Assembly: GCF_022788715.1 (NCBI RefSeq)
Contig: NZ_CP085170.1
Span: forward strand, 186,001-250,000
DNA length: 64,000 bases
Origin: Sulfitobacter sp. DSM 110093
Lineage (GTDB): Bacteria; Pseudomonadota; Alphaproteobacteria; Rhodobacterales; Rhodobacteraceae
Reading direction: 5' to 3'
The position numbers and the translations under genes are program-made. Below the pieces are notes generated by a model. It worked only from the letters and a program-made list of their open reading frames with translations. It searched no databases and was not told the origin of the DNA. Shown piece by piece: positions 1 to 8,817 of the stretch (the first letter of the stretch is position 1; every line of letters starts with the position of its first letter).

Positions 1-20
1 TCGGCCAGACGGCCGAATGA
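1..20 (+). CDS. 3' end of an upstream gene (partial)
   Basis: The third reading frame is open from base 3 and ends at a TGA that overlaps the ATG of the next gene in an ATGA arrangement. This is the usual sign of a translationally coupled upstream gene. Only about five codons (GQTAE) are inside the window, so nothing can be said about function. It suggests the glycan operon begins further left. Confidence 0.3.
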
Positions 21-1093
21 CCCTCGCCTTTTATGCGCCGATGAAGCCACCGGATCACCCGGTGCCGTCTGGTGATCGCTCTATGGCACGCGCGCTGATC
101 CGGGCGCTGGAAAGCGCGGGACATACAGTCATCCTTGCCAGCCGACTGCGCAGCCGCGACGGCAAAGGTGATGCGACGCGACAACAGCAGATCACGGCAG
201 AGGCGGATGCCACCCTACCCGCCCTGATCGCACGCGGTCGTGCCGAAGGTTGGCGCGCGTGGATCACCTACCACACCTACTACAAAGCCCCCGACCTGAT
301 CGGCGGGCCGGTCGCGCAGGCGCTTGGCATTCCTTATGTGCTTGTCGAAGCCACCCGCGCGTCCAAGCGGCTTAGCGGGCCGTGGGCGCAGTATGCAATG
401 GCCGCCGAACGCGCCTGCGATCTGGCGGATGCTATCTTTTATCTTACCGTCCGCGATGCCGAAGCCCTGCGGAAAGACGCGCCGCCCACGCAAAAATTGA
501 TCCACTTGGCCCCTTTTTTGACAGACGACACGCTGCCTGCCGCACCCATTGCCCCAGATGGCCCGATGCTCAGCGTCGGCATGATGCGTCATGGCGACAA
601 GCTCGCCTCTTACCGCATCATCGCCGAGACACTGGCGCTGCTGCCGAATGATGCTTGGCGGCTTGAGATTGCTGGTGATGGCCCCGCGCGGGATGAGGTG
701 ATGGCCCTGATGGCCCCCTTTGGGGAGAAGGTCACCTTCCTTGGTAACCTAAACGCTGCCGATCTCGCTGCGGCTTATGCCCGTGCTGCGCTGCTTTTCT
801 GGCCGGGGGTGAACGAAGCCTTTGGGTTTGTCTATCTTGAAGCTCAGGCCGCAGGGCTGCCGGTTGTGGCACAGGATCGTCCCGGCGTGCGGGAGGTGCT
901 GGCGCGCGGAGATTACCCATCTACCGAAGATGGCCCCGTTGCCCTCACCGCCAATCTGTCGCGTCTGTTAGATAATCCTGAAACCCGCCATATTGCAGGA
1001 CGTGCCGCGCAAAAACATGTGGCCGATAATCACCTGCTGCCCGCAGCGGTTGCTACCTTGACGCGCGGTCTTGCCAGCGTGGGGGTCACCTGA
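17..1093 (+). CDS. Glycosyltransferase family 4
   Basis: A 358-residue cytosolic, GT-B fold glycosyltransferase that would move a sugar from a nucleotide donor to a glycan or lipid acceptor. The C-terminal half shows GDGPARDEV near residue 220 and a GT4-type EX7E motif, with Glu267 and Glu275 inside EAFGFVYLE, which in this family binds the donor sugar-nucleotide. There is no signal peptide or clear membrane span. It starts with an ATGA overlap on the gene to its left and overlaps the next gene by 1 base, so it is in one operon with the phosphatase, a second glycosyltransferase and a deacetylase. Donor and acceptor cannot be read from the sequence. Family assignment is solid. Confidence 0.85.
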   Translation: MTLAFYAPMKPPDHPVPSGDRSMARALIRALESAGHTVILASRLRSRDGKGDATRQQQITAEADATLPALIARGRAEGWRAWITYHTYYKAPDLIGGPVAQALGIPYVLVEATRASKRLSGPWAQYAMAAERACDLADAIFYLTVRDAEALRKDAPPTQKLIHLAPFLTDDTLPAAPIAPDGPMLSVGMMRHGDKLASYRIIAETLALLPNDAWRLEIAGDGPARDEVMALMAPFGEKVTFLGNLNAADLAAAYARAALLFWPGVNEAFGFVYLEAQAAGLPVVAQDRPGVREVLARGDYPSTEDGPVALTANLSRLLDNPETRHIAGRAAQKHVADNHLLPAAVATLTRGLASVGVT

Positions 1094-1677
1094 TGCCCCA
1101 GTTGGCACTTTTGCGCCACGGGCATACCCCTTGGAACCGGGAGGGGCGAATACAGGGCCGGACCGATGTGCCGCTGGACGACGCGGCGCGCGCGCAATTG
1201 CAAGGGTTTTGCCTGCCTGCGCCATGGGACAGCGCAAAGGTCTGGTCCAGCCCGCTGGCCCGCGCCTTTGAGACTGCGCAGATTGTCAGCAACCGAAACC
1301 CAGTGACTGACCCAGCCCTTATTGAAATGGATTTCGGAGACTGGGAAGGACGCAGGAGCGATGACCTATTCGCAGACACCACGTCCGGATTTCGCCACAT
1401 AGAGGACTGGGGCTGGCAGTTTTCCCCGCCGGGGGGCGAGCGCCTAACAGACGTGAAAAATCGCCTGAACCGCTGGGCAGAGGCACTGACAGAAGACGCG
1501 CTTGCGGTCTGCCACATTGGTGTGATGCGTGTCTTGATGGCGCAGGCAACGGGCTGGGATTTCGACGGCCCGGCCCCGTTTCAGATCAAGCGCAATCGGC
1601 TCTATACCATACAGATTTCAAAGGGCGGCTGGCAGCTTGAGGACGGCTTCACCCGCCTTGTGGAGCGTGGCTTATGA
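1093..1677 (+). CDS. Histidine phosphatase family protein
   Basis: A 194-residue member of the phosphoglycerate-mutase-like phosphatases. The RHG motif lies at residues 8-10, with His9 the expected phospho-acceptor. The second histidine is His141 (AVCHIGV), and an acidic proton donor is likely in the EMDFGDWEG segment, a family pattern. Cobalamin-pathway and sugar-phosphate phosphatases share this fold, so the name alone does not fix the substrate. It overlaps both neighbours (the next gene begins 4 bases before its stop), which places it in the glycan operon. A role removing phosphate from a sugar-phosphate intermediate is plausible but inferred from context only. Confidence 0.85.
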   Translation: MPQLALLRHGHTPWNREGRIQGRTDVPLDDAARAQLQGFCLPAPWDSAKVWSSPLARAFETAQIVSNRNPVTDPALIEMDFGDWEGRRSDDLFADTTSGFRHIEDWGWQFSPPGGERLTDVKNRLNRWAEALTEDALAVCHIGVMRVLMAQATGWDFDGPAPFQIKRNRLYTIQISKGGWQLEDGFTRLVERGL

Positions 1678-2810
1678 ACGTGATGATCGTTGTCACCCAT
1701 CTGCTAGGAACGGGCCATCTGGCCCGCGCATTGAACCTTGCCCGCGCGTTTCAGGATGCGGGGCATACGGTTACTGTCGTGTCAGGCGGCATGCCGGTCC
1801 CTTTGATGGATCGCGGCGATGTGCCGCTCGTACAACTTCCCCCACTGCGGTCGGATGGCGTGGATTTCTCCCGGCTGTTGGACGCAGATGGCACTTTGGC
1901 TGATCCTGCATTGCTGAATGCCCGCAAGGCCCGGATCCTCGACGAATTCGTCCAGCTATGCCCCGATGTTCTGATAACCGAACTCTTTCCCTTCGGTCGC
2001 CGCATTCTACGCCCCGAATTCTCCGCCTTGCTTGAAGCAGCCGATGCGCGGGCCGACCGCCCGCTCATTTGTGCTTCGGTGCGCGACATCTTGGCGCCGC
2101 CCTCATCACTGGAAAAAGCTGAAAAGACGCATAACATTGTTGATCGGTTCTATGATGCGGTTTTGGTTCATGCCGACCCGCAGGTCATGCAGCTTGACGC
2201 ATCTTGGCCTGTTTCCGATGGCCTGCGTTCAAAGCTGCATTACACAGGTTTCATCGCCCCAACCGCCGCGGCGTCGCACCGCGAGCAGGTTGGCAAAGAT
2301 GAAATCATCGTCAGCGCGGGGGGCGGTGACGTTGGGGCGCATATTTTTTCTACGGCTCTGCGGGCTGCCCTGAGCGGCGGGCGGGTATGGCGACTGTTGA
2401 TTGGCGGGGCACAGGCAGACCGGCGCATCGCGCAGTGGCGCGCAGACGCGCCTGCCAACGTCATTATTGAAGCCGCACGGCCTGATTTTCGGTCGCTGCT
2501 CCCTCATGCTGCCGCATCGGTTTCGATGTGCGGATATAACACCGCGATCGACGTATTGCAGGCCGGGTGTAAGTCGGTTTTCATCCCCTTCGATGCAGGG
2601 GCAGAGGTTGAGCAGACAATCCGGGCAAACGCGCTGGCTCAATTGCCGGGTATTGAGGTTCTGCCCAGTGCCGACCTGACGCCCGACAGCTTGGTGGACA
2701 CACTTGACCGTCTTGCGCCTTTGCCCGACCGCGCGGGGGTCAGGACCGGTTTCGATGGGGCGGCTGAGACTGTTCGGCGCGTTGCGATGTTGCGGACACA
2801 GACAGCGTGA
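1674..2810 (+). CDS. GT28/MurG-like glycosyltransferase
   Basis: A 378-residue GT-B type protein. The N-terminus has GTGHLARALNLARAF, a glycine-rich loop as in MurG and UGT-like enzymes. The C-terminal half has AGGGDVG near residue 215 and CGYNTAIDVLQAG near residue 285, which resembles the GT28 acceptor/donor closure region. It is soluble and carries no signal peptide. The start overlaps the phosphatase by 4 bases (ATGA), and the end overlaps the deacetylase by 4 bases. Two different glycosyltransferases in one operon suggest assembly of a short glycan or glycolipid. The specific product is unknown. Confidence 0.75.
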   Translation: MNVMIVVTHLLGTGHLARALNLARAFQDAGHTVTVVSGGMPVPLMDRGDVPLVQLPPLRSDGVDFSRLLDADGTLADPALLNARKARILDEFVQLCPDVLITELFPFGRRILRPEFSALLEAADARADRPLICASVRDILAPPSSLEKAEKTHNIVDRFYDAVLVHADPQVMQLDASWPVSDGLRSKLHYTGFIAPTAAASHREQVGKDEIIVSAGGGDVGAHIFSTALRAALSGGRVWRLLIGGAQADRRIAQWRADAPANVIIEAARPDFRSLLPHAAASVSMCGYNTAIDVLQAGCKSVFIPFDAGAEVEQTIRANALAQLPGIEVLPSADLTPDSLVDTLDRLAPLPDRAGVRTGFDGAAETVRRVAMLRTQTA

Positions 2811-3565
2811 CGGTTGACTGGTCCTCTCTGCGAACAGAACTGGCCCGCTATCGCGCGGATAGATTGCGCCTGCCAATCTGGTGGCGGGACGATGATGCAA
2901 CGGCCCCCACCCCTGCCTTGCACAGGCTGTTGGGGATCAGCGAAGAAATCGGCCTGCCCGTACATATTGCCGTGATCCCCAAGACTGCCACGCCCGCGCT
3001 GGCTGAGATCGCAAAAGATAGGCGTTCCATGATCCCCGTTGTCCATGGCTGGGCGCATGAAAATCTTGCGCCAGAAGGGTCTAAGAAGGCTGAGTTTGGC
3101 CACCCGCACCCAGATGCAAGCACCCAAACCCAAGCCGGTTTGGCACGCATGCGGCAGCTTTTCGGCCCCGATATGCTGGCGATGTTCGTACCGCCGTGGA
3201 ACCGGATTGACGCAGACGTGACAGTGGGCCTCGCCGCGCAAGGATATGTGGCGCTTTCGACCTTCACGTCCCGCCGCGCCCGACAGGTAGCGGAGCTGGT
3301 ACAGATCAACACGCATGTTGACCCGATCGCTTGGCGTGCAGGCGGGGGGCTGGTGGCACCGGACGAGGTTATCGCAAAGACGGTCGTACTCTTGCAAGAC
3401 CGGCGCGCGGGGCGGGCGGATGACACTGAACCCTTGGGGTTTCTCAGTCACCATCTGGTTCATGACAAAGCGATCTGGGATTTCTCGCGCGGCTTTCTGA
3501 CCGAGCTGCTGGAAGGCGGCGCAAAACCTTGTGACTTTCTACGACAGCCTATTGACCTGCCTTAG
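2807..3565 (+). CDS. Polysaccharide deacetylase family protein
   Basis: A 252-residue protein resembling NodB-type carbohydrate esterases (CE4). Asp28-Asp30 (WWRDDDA) would supply the catalytic base and metal ligand. The His80-x3-His84 element (HGWAHEN) stands where the usual HSxxH/D motif is found. No signal peptide is visible, so it would act in the cytosol, which is unusual for CE4 enzymes but suits an intracellular sugar precursor. It is the last overlapping gene of the glycan operon; the ABC-like gene follows after 96 bases. Substrate unknown. Confidence 0.75.
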   Translation: MTVDWSSLRTELARYRADRLRLPIWWRDDDATAPTPALHRLLGISEEIGLPVHIAVIPKTATPALAEIAKDRRSMIPVVHGWAHENLAPEGSKKAEFGHPHPDASTQTQAGLARMRQLFGPDMLAMFVPPWNRIDADVTVGLAAQGYVALSTFTSRRARQVAELVQINTHVDPIAWRAGGGLVAPDEVIAKTVVLLQDRRAGRADDTEPLGFLSHHLVHDKAIWDFSRGFLTELLEGGAKPCDFLRQPIDLP

Positions 3566-3661
3566 ATTTTCATGACTAACGCCTCTTCCCGCACGCTCGG
3601 CTAAACAGCTCTGCCCCTAAGCCGGAAAAATCGCTATATACCTCTGACACTCGAATAACGG

Positions 3662-6600
3662 ATGGCCTTGATGGATAAGAGCCTCTTTCAGTTCATCTGG
3701 AAAAACTCCAAACGAAACCAGTTTGTGTTGCTGGCCATCACGGTGCTGACGTTTCCGTTGCTTTATATCTCGCTAGAGCTGCCCAAGCGTATCATCAACG
3801 ATGCGATTGGCGGCACTGGCGCGGATATCAATGTCCTTGGGATCACACTGACCCAGGTGGAATTTCTCTTGGTTCTCTGTGTCGGGTTTCTTTTGTCTGT
3901 GCTGGCGAACGGGCTGCTGAAAATGCAGCTCAACACGATGAAAGGCGTCCTATCCGAGCGGTTGCTGCGGCGGTTCAGGTTTCAGCTTTTATCGCGCATG
4001 CTAAAGTTTCCGCGCCCATTTTTTCGCTCTACCAGCCAGGGCGAACTTGTGTCCATGGTAACATCAGAAGCCGAGCCGATGGGCGGCTTGATGGGCGATA
4101 TGCTCTCGCAACCCGTCTTTCAGATCGGGCAGATGCTTACGATTCTGGTGTTCCTCTTCGCCCAAAGCTTTTGGTTCGGGCTGGTGTCCATCGCTCTCAT
4201 TCCATTGCAAGCCTGGATCATTCCAAGATTACAGCGTCAGGTCAGCTTGCTCAACAAAGACCGGATCCAAGAAGTGCGCAAACTGGCCGCCGAGATCGGT
4301 GAGACGGCAGCAGGTGTCAGCGACATTCGCAGAAATGGTGGCGCGCGCCACAGGATGTCGCTGTTTTCCAACCGGCTTGGCTTCTTGTTCAGCATCCGCC
4401 TAGATCTGTACAAAAAGAAGTTTTTCATGAAGTTTCTGAACAACTTCATCAATCAGCTGACGCCATTTTTCTTCTATTCTGTCGGGGGATACCTCGCGAT
4501 CATCGGGGAAATCACCGTTGGCGCGCTTGTCGCGGCATTGGCGGCCTACAAAGACCTGTCGTCGCCGTGGAAAGAGCTGCTTACCTATTACAACCAAGCC
4601 CAAGATATGTCATTGCGTTGGGAAGTCGTCACCGAAAAATTTGCCCAAGATACGATTGTCGACGAAGCATTGTTCGAAGGCACGCCCGACACCTTACCGG
4701 CTCTGAATGGCGATATTGAACTGCGCAATGTGACTGTGCTGAATGACAACGGCTTTCCGGTTCTTGAAGACATCAACCTCGTTCTGCCCAAAGGCGCGCG
4801 CATTGCCATCAAAGCCAAGAATGAAACCGCCGCGTTGGCGCTCGCTGATGTCCTAACGCGTGAGGTTATCCCCTCTCGTGGTGAGGTGCGGATCGCCGGG
4901 CACGCGCTGAATGACCTGCATCAGGCCGTTATTGCTAACAAGATCGGTTATGCCAGTTCGACCCCCTATATCTTTCAGGGGACAATTGGCGAAAACCTGT
5001 TGATGCCTTTCAAAAACAAGCCTGTCGCCGTTGAACCCTTTCTGGATGACATAGCCCTTTGGCAAGCAGAAGCCGCCCTGACAGGCAACAGTACCGACCC
5101 GTTCGGCATGGATTGGATTGAGCCCGGCCTTGCGGGTTTGACCTCCTCAAATGAAATCCGCGACTGGTGGTTTCACTTGGTCGAGGCCATGGGCATCGAC
5201 GATTTCATGGTGCGGCGTGCCCTGAACTCTTGCGTGGACCCCAACACCCAATGGGAATTGACGAATGCGATTGTCCGGCTTCGCCCAAAGATCGCCAAAC
5301 GGCTGGCTGAGGCGGGGCTTAACGATGCCGTAGATGCCTTTGACCCGGCGAAATTCAGCCCGGTTTCGCCGTTGGGCACTAACCTCCTTTATGCTTTGCC
5401 GACCCGCAGGCTCCCGCAGGAGTCGTTGGCACAAGAGGAGAAATTCATCCAAATTCTGCGCGACCATGGGCTTGTCAATGAACTGGCTCAGATTTCGGCT
5501 GGGGTTATCGAAGGGCTAACCGCGACCTTTGGAACAGAGGATATGAACCACCCGCTGTTCCGACGTCTTAATCTGTCGGATGAACTGTACCTCCGTCTGG
5601 GTGAGATCGCGAAAAAGCGACGAGAAGTCGGCGACGCTGGGCTGCCGCCAGAAGATTTTGCCCTCATGCTTACGGTGCCTTTCGCATTTTCCGCAGAGCA
5701 GATCGGCCCCACATTCCGCGATGCTTTGCGGGAACGAATTCTTGATATCCGCAGGGAAAGCGCCGCGCAGATGGTCGCTGAACTTGATGGGCTATTCGAA
5801 AAAATCGACCCGAAGAAATACATCCCCGTGATGTCGGTCTTGGGCAATGCAATTTTCGGAAGAATCTCAAGCTTGGCCGGTGCTCGGGAAAAGCAGGTTG
5901 AGGACATCGTTGTCGCGGTGCTTGATGAACATGGGCTAAGAGGGCTGGTCGCCCAAAGCATCTTTGATCTACCGACAACCCCAGGCGGCGAAAACATTCC
6001 GTCCGTGTTCCGCGAGCGCATCTCGTTCAGCCGTGCGGGGATCAAGAAGCCTGACATTCTGATCCTGCAAAACGCCATGGCCAATCATGACAGCGACATG
6101 CGGTCCAGAATGCGGGAACGGATCAGTGAACTGTTGCCCGATGCGACCAAGATCTTCATAGAAAAGAAGTTCTCCAATCCGGAATACTATGACCTTTTCG
6201 TTGAGATTGAGGATGGCCGCATAGACGGTGTGGCCCGTGATGACGAGAGATTGGACGAAGACGCGCGTAAGGATTTGAATCGCAAGCTACGCGCGGTCGC
6301 CCAAGCTGAGCTTTTCCAAGGATTAGACCGCAAGCAGCAACGCCTTCTGGCCTTCAGCGCCCAGTGGTATGAACCAAAGACAGGACAGGTAATCTTCAGC
6401 GCAGAGCAAAAAGCAGACGCCGCCTACCTCTGTGTGTCAGGCTCGGCGGGATTGTATTGGCCCGAAAGCGAGACATCGAATGTTCTTCTATCTGAAATCG
6501 TGCCCGGACGGCTGATCGGCGATCTTTCCGTGATCATGAACGAAGACCGCACGATGAACCTGGTCGCTCTTCAAGACAGTAAATTTTTGCGGATAGGCGC

Positions 6601-6775
6601 GCAGGAACTGCTGGCAGTGATCGAAAATGATGCCGCAGTCGCCACAAGCCTGCTGCGCTCCGTTGCCAGCCACCTGACAGGCGCGGCGGAAAGGTTGCGC
6701 GAAACGCGAGTGTTTGCGGTCGAACAAGGGGTGGACCTTGCGGAATTGAATGCGAGAACGATGGAGCGGCGTTAG
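3662..6775 (+). CDS. ABC-exporter-like pseudo-ATPase with C-terminal cyclic-nucleotide-binding domain
   Basis: A 1037-residue membrane protein. Residues about 20-310 form a six-span ABC exporter transmembrane domain. An ATPase-like domain begins near 345, but its Walker A position (residues about 380-390, KAKNETAALA) lacks GxxGxGKS/T. A roughly 330-residue helical insert with no recognised motif follows. The C-terminal ATPase half reappears as SFSRAGIKKPDILILQNA (about 790-807), where the Walker B Asp and catalytic Glu are replaced by Gln and Asn, and the LSGGQ signature and H-loop His are absent. Residues about 884-1010 match a cNMP-binding/CAP-like sensor. It probably does not hydrolyse ATP in the normal way. 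It follows the glycan operon after 96 bases. ATG 3662 was kept; ATG 3671 is an alternative. Confidence 0.8.
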   Translation: MALMDKSLFQFIWKNSKRNQFVLLAITVLTFPLLYISLELPKRIINDAIGGTGADINVLGITLTQVEFLLVLCVGFLLSVLANGLLKMQLNTMKGVLSERLLRRFRFQLLSRMLKFPRPFFRSTSQGELVSMVTSEAEPMGGLMGDMLSQPVFQIGQMLTILVFLFAQSFWFGLVSIALIPLQAWIIPRLQRQVSLLNKDRIQEVRKLAAEIGETAAGVSDIRRNGGARHRMSLFSNRLGFLFSIRLDLYKKKFFMKFLNNFINQLTPFFFYSVGGYLAIIGEITVGALVAALAAYKDLSSPWKELLTYYNQAQDMSLRWEVVTEKFAQDTIVDEALFEGTPDTLPALNGDIELRNVTVLNDNGFPVLEDINLVLPKGARIAIKAKNETAALALADVLTREVIPSRGEVRIAGHALNDLHQAVIANKIGYASSTPYIFQGTIGENLLMPFKNKPVAVEPFLDDIALWQAEAALTGNSTDPFGMDWIEPGLAGLTSSNEIRDWWFHLVEAMGIDDFMVRRALNSCVDPNTQWELTNAIVRLRPKIAKRLAEAGLNDAVDAFDPAKFSPVSPLGTNLLYALPTRRLPQESLAQEEKFIQILRDHGLVNELAQISAGVIEGLTATFGTEDMNHPLFRRLNLSDELYLRLGEIAKKRREVGDAGLPPEDFALMLTVPFAFSAEQIGPTFRDALRERILDIRRESAAQMVAELDGLFEKIDPKKYIPVMSVLGNAIFGRISSLAGAREKQVEDIVVAVLDEHGLRGLVAQSIFDLPTTPGGENIPSVFRERISFSRAGIKKPDILILQNAMANHDSDMRSRMRERISELLPDATKIFIEKKFSNPEYYDLFVEIEDGRIDGVARDDERLDEDARKDLNRKLRAVAQAELFQGLDRKQQRLLAFSAQWYEPKTGQVIFSAEQKADAAYLCVSGSAGLYWPESETSNVLLSEIVPGRLIGDLSVIMNEDRTMNLVALQDSKFLRIGAQELLAVIENDAAVATSLLRSVASHLTGAAERLRETRVFAVEQGVDLAELNARTMERR

Positions 6776-6826
6776 ACTTACTTTTGTAGATTGCCGCGCG
6801 AAAGCTGGCCGAATATGAAGTGAAAC

Positions 6827-6844
6827 CCGTGGGTTGGACCACGG
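6827..6844 (+). other. Small inverted repeat upstream of the YgiC-like gene
   Basis: CCGTGG and CCACGG form a perfect 6-bp dyad with a 6-base spacer. It lies in the 193-base gap between the ABC-like gene and the synthase. It could be a weak hairpin or an operator. No T tract follows, so I do not call it a terminator. Confidence 0.25.
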
Positions 6845-6968
6845 AAGATTCTGTGAGCCAAACTATCGCGGGACCTGTTTCGCTCAACAGGCCACCGCGA
6901 CGATCCCCCTCTGGTTGCCGCCTTCAAAGCCGCGTAAAAGCAACCGCAAAACCCGGGGGAGCAAAACG

Positions 6969-8195
6969 TTGCAAAAGATCACATTGCCCGAAAGGCCCGA
7001 TTGGCGTGCCCATGCGGAGGAGGTTGGCTTTACCTTTGCCGATATGCACGGCGAGCCTTATTGGGACGAAAGTTCGGCCTATGCGCTGTCGCTTGAGCAG
7101 GTTGAAAACGACATCGAAGACCCCTCGACCGAGTTGCATAGCATGTGTCGCGAAGCGGTGGCCGAGATCATTGCCAGCGAAGAGTTGATGAAGCGGCTGA
7201 CCATTCCCGACGCGCATCGCGATCTCGTGGCGGAAAGCTGGCGCCGGGGCGATCCTGAAATCTATGGGCGCTTTGATCTGGCCTATGACGGAGAACGCCC
7301 CGCCAAGCTGCTGGAATATAACGCCGACACACCGACTTCGCTTTACGAGAGCGCCGCCTTTCAATGGCAATGGCTTGAGGATCAGTTGACGGCAGGCGTT
7401 TTGCCGGAAGGGACGGATCAGTTCAACGGCATCCACGAAGCATTGGTCGCTCGTTTTGCCGATGTCTTCGAACCGGACAGTGACCTGCATTTCACCGCTG
7501 TCGCAGACAACCCCGAAGACTACGGCACCGTCGAAGCGATGGGCTGGGCCGCGCGCGAGGCGGGCCTGGGCGCGCATTACTGTGACCTCGACAAAATCGC
7601 GTTGAGCGATGACGTTCAATTCCTTGACGATCAAGACCGCCGTATCGCCGTGTTGTTCAAACTCTACCCGTGGGAAGACCTGCTGCGCGATAACTATGCC
7701 GCGCATATCCAAGGGTCGGGTTGCCTGTTTCTGGAGCCTGCATGGAAAGCGCTGCTGTCGAACAAAGGGCTTTTGCCCGTTCTGTGGCAGATGTTCGAGG
7801 GCCACCCCAACTTAATGCCGTCATTTTTTGAGGCGGATGTGGGCGATGCGCTCGCTGGCCGTGGCCCTGCCGCGCCCGGCTGCGCGGCGGCTTTTGACCG
7901 CGTGGCAGCCGATCTGGCGGAAGCGCATGTGCGCAAGCCGATCCTCTCGCGCGAGGGGGCGTCAGTGACGATCCACCAATCGGGTAAGGTGATCGAACAG
8001 TCGAAAAACACCGATTACGCCGACCATCCGCGCATTGTCCAAGCCTATGCGTCCTTGCCCGAATTTGACGGCTTCCGCCCCGTTATCGGGTCTTGGATCG
8101 TCGGTGAGACCTGCGTCGGCATCGGCATCCGCGAGGACCGCTCCCGCATCACCCAAGATTTGTCCCGCTTCAAACCGCACTACATCCTCGCATAA
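6969..8195 (+). CDS. Glutathionylspermidine synthase-like (YgiC-type ATP-grasp) ligase
   Basis: A 408-residue ATP-grasp amide ligase of the glutathionylspermidine synthase C-terminal family, without the N-terminal amidase of E. coli Gsp. Motifs include YNADTPTSLYESAAFQWQW and FKLYPWEDLLRDNY, with a C-terminal GSWIVGETCVGIGIRED typical of YgiC/YjfC. I chose TTG 6969 because GGGGGAG (6955-6961) sits 7 bases before it and the protein then begins MQKITLPERPDW; the upstream in-frame extension to 6834 has no ribosome-binding site. The YgiB-like lipoprotein gene follows after 39 bases, as in enterobacterial ygiB-ygiC. The peptide or polyamine it ligates is unknown for this subfamily. Confidence 0.85.
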   Translation: MQKITLPERPDWRAHAEEVGFTFADMHGEPYWDESSAYALSLEQVENDIEDPSTELHSMCREAVAEIIASEELMKRLTIPDAHRDLVAESWRRGDPEIYGRFDLAYDGERPAKLLEYNADTPTSLYESAAFQWQWLEDQLTAGVLPEGTDQFNGIHEALVARFADVFEPDSDLHFTAVADNPEDYGTVEAMGWAAREAGLGAHYCDLDKIALSDDVQFLDDQDRRIAVLFKLYPWEDLLRDNYAAHIQGSGCLFLEPAWKALLSNKGLLPVLWQMFEGHPNLMPSFFEADVGDALAGRGPAAPGCAAAFDRVAADLAEAHVRKPILSREGASVTIHQSGKVIEQSKNTDYADHPRIVQAYASLPEFDGFRPVIGSWIVGETCVGIGIREDRSRITQDLSRFKPHYILA

Positions 8196-8234
8196 CCCAT
8201 TGCTCCGCAGCCCCTTGGCAGAAAGACGACCACC

Positions 8235-8813
8235 ATGACCAAACGCTCGAAACGGGTTTCCATCGCCATCGTCGGCGCCGCCGCCTTTACCCTTGCAGGA
8301 TGCGAGGAGGAGAAGGTCGACGCCGCCGCCTTCCCTGACCTGCAAAGTTGTCTGGCCGATGCCTCAAGCGGCGGGATGTACACCCAGCAACAATGCGAAA
8401 CCGCCTTTGATGAGGCGCAAACCCTCCATGTCGAATCCGCACCGCGTTATGACAGTCTTGAGGTTTGCGAAGAACAGCATGGAGCGGATGCCTGTGGATC
8501 AGATGAGGCAGCGACCCAAGGGGGATCGGGCGGGATCTTTATGCCCCTGCTGGCGGGCTATCTGATCGGCAATATGATGAGCAATCGTGCAGGCATGTCG
8601 GCAGCACAGCCGCTTTACAAAACATCGGATGGCCGCTTCACCAATGCCGCACGCTCCAGCACCTATTCGGCAAATCGCGGTGCGGCAAAACTAAGCACAT
8701 CGCAGTTCACACGCCCGGCGACCACGGTTGGCAAAACCCCGATGACCCGCGCTACCGCCGCCTCGCGCGGTGGCTTTGGCCGCGCCGGAGGATCGCGTGG
8801 TTTCGGGGGGTGA
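8235..8813 (+). CDS. DUF1190 (YgiB-like) lipoprotein
   Basis: A 192-residue secreted lipoprotein. The N-terminal hydrophobic segment ends in a lipobox LAGC with Cys23 as the lipidation site, followed by an acidic stretch. The middle has QCETAFDEAQ and a glycine/methionine-rich MPLLAGYLIGNMMSN segment typical of DUF1190. The C-terminus is a low-complexity tail rich in Ser, Thr, Arg and Gly ending in GRAGGSRGFGG. It pairs with the upstream YgiC-like ligase, as in many proteobacteria, so the two probably act on the same envelope process. Function is not established. Confidence 0.8.
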   Translation: MTKRSKRVSIAIVGAAAFTLAGCEEEKVDAAAFPDLQSCLADASSGGMYTQQQCETAFDEAQTLHVESAPRYDSLEVCEEQHGADACGSDEAATQGGSGGIFMPLLAGYLIGNMMSNRAGMSAAQPLYKTSDGRFTNAARSSTYSANRGAAKLSTSQFTRPATTVGKTPMTRATAASRGGFGRAGGSRGFGG

Positions 8814-8817
8814 GCCG

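Noticed and set aside
6834..6968. 45-residue N-terminal extension of the YgiC-like ligase
   Set aside because: The extension is basic, Pro- and Ser-rich and unlike the family, while TTG 6969 has a strong ribosome-binding site.
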